Under the pieces are notes generated by a model. The model was not told the origin of the DNA. It ran no database searches and saw only the letters and a program-made list of their open reading frames with translations. Position numbers and translations under genes: made by a program. Positions 1-5,824 of a DNA stretch of 9,906 nt are shown one piece after another. Origin of the DNA: an uncultured Odoribacter sp. (GTDB lineage Bacteria; Bacteroidota; Bacteroidia; Bacteroidales; Marinifilaceae); contig CAMRAP010000052.1 of the NCBI GenBank assembly GCA_947039985.1, positions 1 to 9,906 of the forward strand. The letters are read 5' to 3'. Each line of letters opens with the position of its first letter. The first letter of the stretch is position 1.

Positions 1-1
1 A

Positions 2-2683
2 CAGATTGCTCTTTGTAGCGATGATTGGTCTGATCGATTAGTTGGGGAATTGCCTCATTTTTATGTATATACAATAGGGAATGTCGGAGAGGGAATGATA
101 GCAAAACGCCGTTCTTATGCCACATTACAAACACATCTAACTCCTCCTTTTTTAGAGAGTAATGTTAGAGGTATGTATCGTGATTTTATGGATGAAATTA
201 GAGATTACAATAAAATCTTAGGAGAATTTGATGGAGGTGATAGTGCGAAGCTAGAGAAGGCATCTCTTGATGTAAAAAAGCTTGCTTTGAAACTAGGAGT
301 ACATAGAGATTTAGGCTTAGATAGCATTGCTGGTCAGCCATACACAGAGGATCAGATATTAAAGCTTGAGAACTTTGCAGAGGAGTTAGCCACTGAAAAA
401 ATTACGGGTCAACTTTATACTTTAGGCGAAGCTTATGAGGCAGAACGGATTATATCTTCTGTATATGCCATGTCAACGGAGCCTATCGCTTATAGTCTAT
501 TGGCTCTGGATAAACAAAGGGGTAAGGCTGGTGCAGATGTTCAAAAGCGTAAGGCTATATTTACTAGGAAATATTTAAATCCAGCGAAAGTATTGGTGAA
601 GAAACAGTTGAATAATCCAGTGAAGATAAGCGATAAGCAGATATGTCAAATAGCAGGAATAACAGCCGATGAACTAGTAAAGGCGCGTGAGATAGAGAAA
701 AGTCGTAATGCCCCTAAGGGTATGATGGCTATGATGATGGCAATGCAAAACGGAGGTAGGCCTGAATCATCAATGAAGAAGCAGGGAGGAATGATGTCGT
801 CAATGATGAAGAAGATGGCAGGAGGAATGAATCCTGAACAGATAGAAAAAGCTGCCAAGGCAATGGGCGTGGATTCTATTGCATTGAAAAAAATGATGGC
901 AAAGATAAAGGAGAAAGAAAACTCAAAGGATGGAAAACCAACATCTATGGGAGGAATGATGGGAATGGGAGGAATGAAGCAGAAGGAATATACAAGAGAG
1001 GAGATTAATTTTGCAATAGCTGTAGGGGAAGTCGAGCGTACCATCAAAAATATCTCAAATTATAAGCATCAATTGGAGATTAGTCCTGACAAGGAGATTC
1101 AGAGTATTATGAATTCATTGAATGCTGGCTACACAGCTCCATCGTCGGGAGGTGATCCAATTATCAATCCTAATACGCTTCCAACAGGACGCAATATGTT
1201 TTCGATTAATGCAGAGGAAACTCCAACGGAAGATGCTTGGGCTAAAGGTGTTGAGTTGGCTAAAAATACAATAGACTTATATCAAAAGCGACATGATGGT
1301 GCATATCCTAAAAAAGTAAGCTATACATTCTGGGGTGGTGAATTTATTCAAACCAAGGGAGCAAGCATTGCGCAAGTGTTATATATGCTTGGTGTTGAGC
1401 CCATTCGTGATGCATTTGGACGGGTTAGCGACTTGCGACTGATTCCGTCTGGTGAGTTAGGGCGACCACGTATTGATATCATAGTACAAACATCAGGTCA
1501 GGTAAGAGACCTGGCTGCCTCACGTCTATTCTTGATAAATAGAGCTGTGGAGATGGCTGCTTCTGCAAAAGATGATGAATATGAAAATAGGGTTCAAACA
1601 GGTATTGTAGAGTCGGAAAGGGTGTTGGTTGAGAAAGGTGTTTCCCCTAAAGAGGCTCGTGAGATTGCATCATTTCGTGTTTTTGGAGGTGCTAATGGAA
1701 TGTATGGAACAGGAATACAAGGCATGGTGGAATCTGGTGATCGCTGGGAAGATGAATCAGAGATTGCAGCAGCCTATATAAATAATATGGGAGCCTACTA
1801 TGGAAGCGAAAAGAGTTGGGAGTCTTATCAGAAATTTGCTTTTGAAGCAGCATTGACTCGTACAGATGTAGTTATTCAGCCTCGCCAAAGTAACACTTGG
1901 GGCGCATTGAGTTTAGACCATGTTTATGAGTTTATGGGTGGGTTAAACCTAGCTGTTCGTAATGTCACAGGTAAAGATCCAGATGCGTATTTTAGCGATT
2001 ATCGTAACAGGAATAACAATAAAATACAGGAACTTAAGGAATCAATAGGCGTTGAATCACGAACAACTATTTTCAATCCAACCTATATAAAGGAAAAGAT
2101 GAAGGGCGAAGCCACATCGGCAGGAGTCTTTGCGGAAACCATTCGGAACACATACAGTTGGAATGTAATGAAGCCTAATGTTATAGATGATGAGTTATGG
2201 GATGAGGTATATAATGTGTATGTAAAAGATAAATTCAATCTTAATGTGCAAGATTTCTTTGAAAAAGAGAACCCTGCGGCATTAGAGGAGATTACCGCTG
2301 TCATGTTGGAAACTGTGCGTAAAGGGATGTGGGATGCAAGCGAACAACAGATTGCTGATATTGTAAAATTGCATACTGAATTGGTTGAAAAATATGAGGC
2401 ATCTTGTACGGGCTTTGTTTGCGATAATGCAAAATTGCGTGATTATATTGCAGAAAAAGCAAGTCCTGAGAGTGCAAAGAGCTATAAAAAGAGTATCGCT
2501 AAAGTGCGTGAGTCTGTCTCTGAAAATAAGAATGATGGGGTTGTGATGAAGAAAGAGGAGTTGAATAAGCAGACAAATCAGGAGCAGACAAAAATTGAAT
2601 CCTTATGGATAGGTATTGCTGCATTGATTGCTTTTGTGGGATTAATTTTTCTAGTACGAAGAAGACGTAAAAATCAAAATTAG
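2..2683 (+). CDS. hmuS: CobN-family chelatase with C-terminal membrane anchor, HmuS-like (5' partial)
   Basis: This is the C-terminal 893 residues of a CobN/Mg-chelatase large-subunit protein. The frame is open to the window's left edge, and the first bases (frame starting at 2) encode family-like sequence ending in LPHFYVYTIGNVGEG, so the TTG at 50 is not the start. Family hallmarks seen are GEGMIAKRR, the core around 1320-1500 (FWGGE, QVLYMLGVEP, GELGRPRIDI), a YGTGIQGM block near 1700, and the CobN-type tail C-T-G-F-V-C-x-N (Cys codons at 2405 and 2420). A Met-rich insert lies at 722-976. The protein ends with one hydrophobic helix (about 2603-2656) followed by RRRRK, which predicts a cytoplasmic tail with the catalytic body outside the inner membrane. 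CobN inserts cobalt in aerobic B12 synthesis; HmuS relatives in Bacteroidota belong to heme-uptake operons and are thought to remove iron from heme. The three genes downstream favour the HmuS assignment. Substrate and direction of reaction are inferred; a cobalt or other metal role is not excluded. Confidence 0.85.
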   Translation, partial: QIALCSDDWSDRLVGELPHFYVYTIGNVGEGMIAKRRSYATLQTHLTPPFLESNVRGMYRDFMDEIRDYNKILGEFDGGDSAKLEKASLDVKKLALKLGVHRDLGLDSIAGQPYTEDQILKLENFAEELATEKITGQLYTLGEAYEAERIISSVYAMSTEPIAYSLLALDKQRGKAGADVQKRKAIFTRKYLNPAKVLVKKQLNNPVKISDKQICQIAGITADELVKAREIEKSRNAPKGMMAMMMAMQNGGRPESSMKKQGGMMSSMMKKMAGGMNPEQIEKAAKAMGVDSIALKKMMAKIKEKENSKDGKPTSMGGMMGMGGMKQKEYTREEINFAIAVGEVERTIKNISNYKHQLEISPDKEIQSIMNSLNAGYTAPSSGGDPIINPNTLPTGRNMFSINAEETPTEDAWAKGVELAKNTIDLYQKRHDGAYPKKVSYTFWGGEFIQTKGASIAQVLYMLGVEPIRDAFGRVSDLRLIPSGELGRPRIDIIVQTSGQVRDLAASRLFLINRAVEMAASAKDDEYENRVQTGIVESERVLVEKGVSPKEAREIASFRVFGGANGMYGTGIQGMVESGDRWEDESEIAAAYINNMGAYYGSEKSWESYQKFAFEAALTRTDVVIQPRQSNTWGALSLDHVYEFMGGLNLAVRNVTGKDPDAYFSDYRNRNNNKIQELKESIGVESRTTIFNPTYIKEKMKGEATSAGVFAETIRNTYSWNVMKPNVIDDELWDEVYNVYVKDKFNLNVQDFFEKENPAALEEITAVMLETVRKGMWDASEQQIADIVKLHTELVEKYEASCTGFVCDNAKLRDYIAEKASPESAKSYKKSIAKVRESVSENKNDGVVMKKEELNKQTNQEQTKIESLWIGIAALIAFVGLIFLVRRRRKNQN
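722..976 (+). other. Met-rich low-complexity insert in the chelatase
   Basis: Twenty-one of the 85 codons between 722 and 976 are ATG. They come in clusters such as MMAMMMAM, MMSSMMKKM and MGGMMGMGGM, mixed with Gly, Lys and Ser, around a short helical stretch (NPEQIEKAAKAMG). The flanks on both sides are ordinary CobN-like sequence, so this looks like an insertion within the fold rather than a frameshift: the frame stays open and codon use outside the Met runs is normal. It could be a flexible surface loop, a soft-metal (Met thioether) binding segment or a hydrophobic contact site. None of these is demonstrated. Confidence 0.8.
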
Positions 2684-2686
2684 ACT

Positions 2687-3373
2687 ATGGATGTTGTTGT
2701 TTGGATATTAATTCTATTGATTCTATTTAGCTTTTTATTAAAGCAAACATTCTGGTCGTTTTGGGCAGTTTGTGCTACTGCTATTGTTGCAGGAGGATTT
2801 GCACTATTGGTGTGGCCTCTTGCCATAGAGCAGTCGAAGAATCAGATTGCAGCTTGGTTACAAAATCAATCAATGATGCTTGACACATCTGTGATATTGA
2901 CCATAGAGGTGGCTCTGCATCTAGCATTTTGTTTCTTAAAGATACATGTTGACAATGTACAACCTATAAAAAAGAAAACGAGAATCACATGGATAGCTCT
3001 TTATTGGTTTCCAGGATTATTGATTTTACCCGTTCTCTTTTTGGGTCTAACACAGCTTATATTTGCACTACCAGGTGTTTCATTCCAACTCTTAGCAGCA
3101 CTTTTTTCTGTGGCTATATTGATTGTAATACCATTGGGAAGATATATTATAAGACTTGTCATCCCTGAAAGTGAATTACGATTAGAAATGCTTTTTTTGA
3201 CAAATGCTTTGATTGCAATTGTGGGTATTATTGCCACTGTTAACGGTAGCACGGCAGCAGCAGGGACTATGGAACTAGATTTACCTTCATTCTTAGGAGC
3301 TATAGGACTGTTTTTAGTTGTTAGTAGTCTCGGATTACTAATAAGAAAAAGATATAAACGATATATTAAATAA
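2687..3373 (+). CDS. hmuT: Polytopic inner-membrane protein, HmuT-like
   Basis: This 228-residue protein is mostly hydrophobic, with about six to seven predicted membrane segments near residues 2-19, 24-46, 71-87, 101-126, 131-158, 168-190 and 203-223. It ends in a basic tail (RKRYKRYIK). No catalytic motif is visible. The start ATG lies three bases after the hmuS stop codon, so translation is probably coupled. The name rests on position: in Porphyromonas and Bacteroides hmuYRSTUV operons, a membrane protein of unknown function sits between the CobN-like HmuS and the ExbB-like HmuU. It may carry product across the membrane (metal or porphyrin) or act as a scaffold for the anchored chelatase. 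Both roles are inference. Sequence alone would only support 'hypothetical membrane protein'. Confidence 0.7.
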   Translation: MDVVVWILILLILFSFLLKQTFWSFWAVCATAIVAGGFALLVWPLAIEQSKNQIAAWLQNQSMMLDTSVILTIEVALHLAFCFLKIHVDNVQPIKKKTRITWIALYWFPGLLILPVLFLGLTQLIFALPGVSFQLLAALFSVAILIVIPLGRYIIRLVIPESELRLEMLFLTNALIAIVGIIATVNGSTAAAGTMELDLPSFLGAIGLFLVVSSLGLLIRKRYKRYIK

Positions 3374-3389
3374 ATAAAAATTATAAAAG

Positions 3390-3992
3390 ATGAATGTTAT
3401 TTCAGATGTGATGTTTTGGATATCAACTGGTCTGTTGGTTCCTGTTGTAGTGTTGTTAATCGCTCTGTTTTTTAGAGCTTTATTGCTTGTAGGAAGTTTC
3501 TTTGGACAATATCTCTCTATGCGGAAAAATGAAAAATTGATTGGAGAGCAGATGTCTGTACTTACATCAAACAATGTGGATGAACTGTTAGCTAAGTTGC
3601 CTGTAAAAAAGGACTCTTTAGTACTGATTTATATGCAACTTATTTTAGAGGTACAAGATAATGATGCTCAAGTTAAAAGGTTGTTAGCAAATTTTGAAAT
3701 TGCAGCAGATAAGGATTTATCAACTTCGAAAACACTAACAAAACTTGGACCAATTCTTGGATTAATGGGAACCCTAATTCCAATGGGGCCTGCTTTAGTT
3801 GGACTTTCAACGGGTGATATAGGCTCTATGGCTTATAATATGCAGGTGGCTTTTGCAACCACTGTAATAGGTCTGTTTGCTGGAGCAATTGGTTTTATCA
3901 CTCAGCAGATAAAGCAACGTTGGTATTTACAGGATATGATAAATCTAGATTTCTTAGCAGAGGTATTAACAGCGAAACGTAATAATCCATGA
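3390..3992 (+). CDS. hmuU: MotA/TolQ/ExbB-family proton channel protein, HmuU-like
   Basis: This 200-residue protein has the three-helix plan of the ExbB/TolQ/MotA family. The first helix is at residues 5-38, followed by a cytoplasmic loop of about 75 residues. A second helix holds GLMGTLIPMGPALVGL (about 124-139) and a third holds FATTVIGLFAGAIGF (about 155-169). The TT pair (157-158) in the last helix and the GxxGT element in the second match the family's channel-lining positions. Such proteins form pentamers around single-helix ExbD/TolR/MotB partners and use proton flow to do work across the membrane. The start ATG is 16 bases after the hmuT stop. The 3' end overlaps the next gene by four bases (ATGA), typical of subunits made together. 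The energised partner is unknown; the anchored chelatase or a TonB-type receptor are candidates. Confidence 0.88.
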   Translation: MNVISDVMFWISTGLLVPVVVLLIALFFRALLLVGSFFGQYLSMRKNEKLIGEQMSVLTSNNVDELLAKLPVKKDSLVLIYMQLILEVQDNDAQVKRLLANFEIAADKDLSTSKTLTKLGPILGLMGTLIPMGPALVGLSTGDIGSMAYNMQVAFATTVIGLFAGAIGFITQQIKQRWYLQDMINLDFLAEVLTAKRNNP

Positions 3993-4312
3993 GAAGAAAC
4001 CTATTAAGAAAGGATGAGGATAGCGACCCGATTAGCGTAGTTGCAAATCTATTTGATGTAGCAATGGTGTTTGCTGTTGCACTAATGGTTGCCCTAGTGA
4101 CTCGTTATGATATGACAGAGATGCTTTCAAAGGAAGATTTTACAATGGTAAAAAATCCAGGAAAGGAGAATATGGAGATCATAACAAGAGAGGGCGAAAA
4201 GATTCATCGTTATACACCTTCAGATGAGCAGAATAAATCTGGAACAAAGGGTAAAAAGGTCGGTATTGCGTATGAATTAGAGAATGGTGAGATTATTTAT
4301 ATACCAGAATAA
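3989..4312 (+). CDS. hmuV: DUF2149 protein with ExbD-like topology, HmuV-like
   Basis: This 107-residue protein has a short, charged, basic-then-acidic N-terminus (RRNLLRKDEDSDP), one membrane helix at about residues 17-37 (NLFDVAMVFAVALMVAL), and a hydrophilic domain of about 70 residues outside. It matches the DUF2149 family as I know it. Asp23 sits near the cytoplasmic end of the helix, as does the essential membrane Asp of ExbD, TolR and MotB (typical pattern PLIDVxLVLLxxFM). Together with the ATGA overlap with the ExbB-like gene, this suggests the two form a proton-driven pair. Homology to ExbD is my inference from topology and this motif, not an established assignment. It is the last gene of the operon; its stop codon lies inside a 28-base palindrome. 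Confidence 0.8.
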   Translation: MRRNLLRKDEDSDPISVVANLFDVAMVFAVALMVALVTRYDMTEMLSKEDFTMVKNPGKENMEIITREGEKIHRYTPSDEQNKSGTKGKKVGIAYELENGEIIYIPE

Positions 4313-4333
4313 TACTTTATAAAGTATTATTCT
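4306..4333. repeat. 28-base perfect palindrome over the hmuV stop codon
   Basis: Positions 4306-4333 are perfectly self-complementary, reading AGAATAATACTTTA followed by its reverse complement. The hmuV stop codon (4310-4312) is in the left arm. The sequence is nearly all A/T and no run of T follows on either strand, so it is not a standard terminator. It could be a protein-binding operator, a 3'-end-protecting RNA hairpin, or part of a joint barrier between the converging hmu and btuF transcripts. Confidence 0.75.
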
Positions 4334-4358
4334 CAAAATAAGATCTTAGATTCGACGA

Positions 4359-4388
4359 GGGGGGTATTTCTATTTTGAAAGACCTCCC
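4359..4388 (+). terminator. Putative rho-independent terminator of the hmu operon
   Basis: A GC-rich hairpin lies about 46 bases after the hmuV stop. The left arm is GGGGGGTATTTC, the loop TATTTT and the right arm GAAAGACCTCCC, giving 11 of 12 pairs with one G-U and one mismatch. It is followed by a modest T-rich stretch (TTTAGTTGTTT). It overlaps the last codons of the converging btuF gene. As minus-strand RNA the stem is weaker, with an A/C mismatch in place of the wobble pair, and it lacks a U tail. Its main role is therefore probably to end the plus-strand operon. Confidence 0.5.
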
Positions 4389-5179
4389 TTTAGTTGTTTA
4401 ATCAAATCCTCTAAGACATCAACAAAGCTTACCGGAGTTGGGGTACAAGCTTTGTTTGCATCAAGAACAAACAATTGTTTGTTTTGCACCGCTTTTAGGG
4501 AATTGTAATTTTTCCAAGAATCAATACTTTGTTTTCCCATTTCTCCCATAGATACAATGACAATCATATCTGGATTTCTCACTAGCACCGTTTCTTTTGA
4601 AATGATACCAGAAGTCAAATTATTGAAAATATTTTCGCCACCAATAAAGGTGATATAATCATCCATAAAACTATTTGACAAAACAGCGAATAGTGGATTA
4701 TGTCCCAATTCCATAAAAATCTTCTTTCCAAGAGCGGGCTTGGGGAGCTTTGAAAGGCGATGATTACTTTCTTTAATATATTGGATAGCTATTTCTTGCT
4801 TGTTGCAGACTTCTCCCATTTGTTTTAATTGATTGCAAAGTTCTTTGAAATTATCGATCTTAGGTAGCTGTATAGTGTGGATTCCCATTTTTTGTATAGC
4901 AGCAATAATGCGTGGAGATGTTAATTCTGTTGTAATGACAATGTCAGGTCTTAGGCTAACTAGTTTTTCTATATTTACATTTAATGCATCAGCAACAATA
5001 GGTATGTTGTCATTTTCAGCAATCAAACAAAACTTAGTACACCCAACTATCTGATTTTGAGCACCGAGTAGATAAATATTGTTAGTGATTGATTGTGCTA
5101 AAGAGATGATGCGTTTGCCATCTTGAGCAGATAGTTGCAAGCTTAGAAATAGAGCGATAAAGCAGAAAATACTTCTCAT
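4370..5179 (-). CDS. btuF: BtuF-like periplasmic cobalamin-binding protein of an ABC importer
   Basis: This 269-residue protein starts with a signal peptide (MRSIFCFIALFLSLQLSA, cleavage expected before QDG). There is no lipobox, so it should be free in the periplasm. The mature part has the type III periplasmic-binding fold pattern of the BtuF/FhuD group: KRIISLAQSITNNIYLLG at the start, KLVSLRPDIVITT, and a C-terminal lobe with FIGGENIF and NPDMIVIVS. The length is normal for BtuF. Such proteins hand vitamin B12 or siderophore/heme ligands to an inner-membrane BtuCD-type transporter; no permease or ATPase gene is visible here. The upstream cobalamin riboswitch on the same strand supports a corrinoid ligand. 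The Hmu-type operon converging from the other side leaves heme as a less likely alternative. Ligand specificity cannot be read from the sequence. Confidence 0.8.
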   Translation of the reverse strand: MRSIFCFIALFLSLQLSAQDGKRIISLAQSITNNIYLLGAQNQIVGCTKFCLIAENDNIPIVADALNVNIEKLVSLRPDIVITTELTSPRIIAAIQKMGIHTIQLPKIDNFKELCNQLKQMGEVCNKQEIAIQYIKESNHRLSKLPKPALGKKIFMELGHNPLFAVLSNSFMDDYITFIGGENIFNNLTSGIISKETVLVRNPDMIVIVSMGEMGKQSIDSWKNYNSLKAVQNKQLFVLDANKACTPTPVSFVDVLEDLIKQLKGGLSK

Positions 5180-5231
5180 AAATTTTCGTTTAGTTGTTTT
5201 TTACCTTTATGTAGTGATTTTTTTACTAAAA

Positions 5232-5324
5232 GAGAGAGACAAAATACCTACATTAGGTGATTTTGAGAGAGGTGCTTATGCTCTATCTTTGTTGCATAAA
5301 ATATTTGAACGTTTTATTGATTAA
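5232..5324 (+). pseudogene. Possible 3' remnant of a plus-strand gene
   Basis: A plus-strand frame ending in TAA at 5322-5324 encodes a protein-like amphipathic tail, KIPTLGDFERGAYALSLLHK followed by IFERFID. A strong plus-strand terminator begins 16 bases after this stop, the usual spacing for a gene end. The frame stays open further left but becomes hydrophobic and then antisense to btuF, with no credible start codon. It may be the tail of a deleted gene, a very small protein, or chance. I do not recognise a family. Confidence 0.25.
5262..5291 (+). promoter_or_regulatory. Possible promoter for a short plus-strand transcript
   Basis: A TTTG (5262-5265) is followed after 18 bases by TATCTTTG (5284-5291), which fits the Bacteroides -33/-7 pattern (TTTG, 19-21 bases, TAnnTTTG) except for a slightly short spacer. 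Transcription would begin near 5298 and meet the terminator ending at 5374, giving an RNA of roughly 75-80 nt antisense to the btuF leader. The same bases lie in the possible gene remnant, so one of the two readings is likely accidental. Confidence 0.3.
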
Positions 5325-5339
5325 TTATTTATAGTTGTG

Positions 5340-5374
5340 AAGTCATAGGTTTTAGCCAACCTATGGCTTTTTTT
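5340..5374 (+). terminator. Strong rho-independent terminator, plus strand
   Basis: The 12-base arms AAGTCATAGGTT (5340-5351) and AACCTATGGCTT (5358-5369) pair with a single G-U, around the loop TTAGCC. A run of seven T (5368-5374) follows. The T run is only on the plus-strand side; on the minus strand the same hairpin is followed by CACAAC and would not terminate. No intact plus-strand gene lies upstream of it, so what it terminates is unclear. Confidence 0.8.
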
Positions 5375-5384
5375 AGTTTTAGTG

Positions 5385-5496
5385 AAAAGCACTAGACAGG
5401 ATGCGATGAAACGGATCCTTCAAACTAAAATGCATATACCAATATTGTTGCCACATTACACAGTATCTACGCATTGTTTTAGTTTCCAGTGCTTTT
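5385..5496. repeat. Nested inverted repeats in the btuF leader
   Basis: The outer arms AAAAGCACT (5385-5393) and AGTGCTTTT (5488-5496) are exact inverted copies. Inside them, AAACTAAAATGC (5422-5433) is mirrored by GCATTGTTTTAGTTT (5471-5485) with a three-base insertion. The left side carries 28 extra bases between the two arms and the right side only two. In RNA this could fold into one long branched hairpin; as DNA it could be a degraded small mobile element, though no target-site duplication was seen. Confidence 0.5.
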
Positions 5497-5566
5497 AACA
5501 TACAGTAAATATAATAAGTGCAGGTGTCCAACTTTAAATCCACGAAAGTATAGACTATTGCTATTA

Positions 5567-5740
5567 TTGGTAGGTCTTCTGACTTGCTTCTGTCCGGATG
5601 CCTTCCCGTCAATTAAAAACTGACAGTGGCAGGAGTATATCCGTACATTGTACATAAAGCTTACAGCAGCGAGGTCTGTTCAGGATTTACACCTGATTCC
5701 CTTTTATTCTCTGTGTCGAGTGACAGCAGAAAAACCAATA
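5567..5740 (-). promoter_or_regulatory. Cobalamin (B12) riboswitch
   Basis: Read on the minus strand, the conserved core elements appear in the right order: GGGAATCAGGTGTAAATCC (complement of about 5683-5701), the CCTCGCTGCTGTAAG junction (about 5659-5673), GCCACTG (5624-5630), GACGGGAAGG, and the B12 box AAGTCAGAAGACCTACC (5569-5585). This RNA class binds adenosylcobalamin or related corrinoids and lowers expression of downstream B12 transport or synthesis genes when the vitamin is plentiful. The next gene on this strand is btuF, about 390 bases on, which is further than usual. Bacteroidota versions often act by blocking translation of the nearby start codon, and that is hard to reconcile with this distance. 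The exact ends are approximate. Confidence 0.92.
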
Positions 5741-5745
5741 TGGAA

Positions 5746-5753
5746 CAAAGGTA
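5746..5753 (-). promoter_or_regulatory. -7 box for the riboswitch/btuF transcript
   Basis: The complement of 5746-5753 is TACCTTTG, a full match to the Bacteroidota -7 consensus TAnnTTTG. It sits just upstream of the riboswitch, so transcription would begin near 5739, at the riboswitch's 5' edge. No clear TTTG -33 element is present at the expected distance. Confidence 0.5.
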
Positions 5754-5792
5754 GAAAATTTATTTAGATCGTACTAGATTAAAATAAAATGT

Positions 5793-5800
5793 TACTTTTG
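5793..5800 (+). promoter_or_regulatory. -7 box for the TPR gene
   Basis: TACTTTTG matches TAnnTTTG and lies 24 bases before the TPR gene's ATG, which predicts a short leader of roughly 18 bases. It is divergent from the riboswitch promoter about 40 bases away. No good -33 element was found. Confidence 0.45.
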
Positions 5801-5824
5801 TTTTTAAACATAAAGTAAAAGGTG

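Larger units (their letters stand above)
5180..5566 (-). other. Long leader between riboswitch and btuF, no convincing gene
   Basis: About 390 bases separate the 3' end of the cobalamin riboswitch from the btuF start. No solid reading frame is present on the minus strand. The longest candidate ends at 5379 and begins inside the riboswitch; its last 31 codons (ATG at 5474) could be a leader peptide, but the composition (many Trp, Tyr, Met, Cys, His) is not convincing. The stretch carries an inverted-repeat pair (5385-5496) and a terminator that works on the plus strand (5340-5374). No good second minus-strand promoter was found just before btuF; the nearest box, around 5241-5249, is one base short of TAnnTTTG. 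The leader may be a real long 5' UTR or the scar of a lost gene. Confidence 0.5.

Noticed and set aside
50..52. TTG at 50 as the start of the CobN-like gene
   Set aside because: The frame is open to the left edge, and the upstream codons continue family-like sequence. The family is far longer, so the gene is cut by the window.
646..1047. Minus-strand open frame opposite the Met-rich insert
   Set aside because: It is a shadow: the antisense of ATG/GGA-rich codons gives a hydrophobic Ile/Pro/Ser string with no gene-like features.
5379..5612. Minus-strand open frame of 77 codons overlapping the riboswitch
   Set aside because: Its first third is the conserved B12-box region of the riboswitch, and the rest has unusual composition with no family resemblance. 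Only a 31-codon C-terminal part is kept as a remote leader-peptide possibility.
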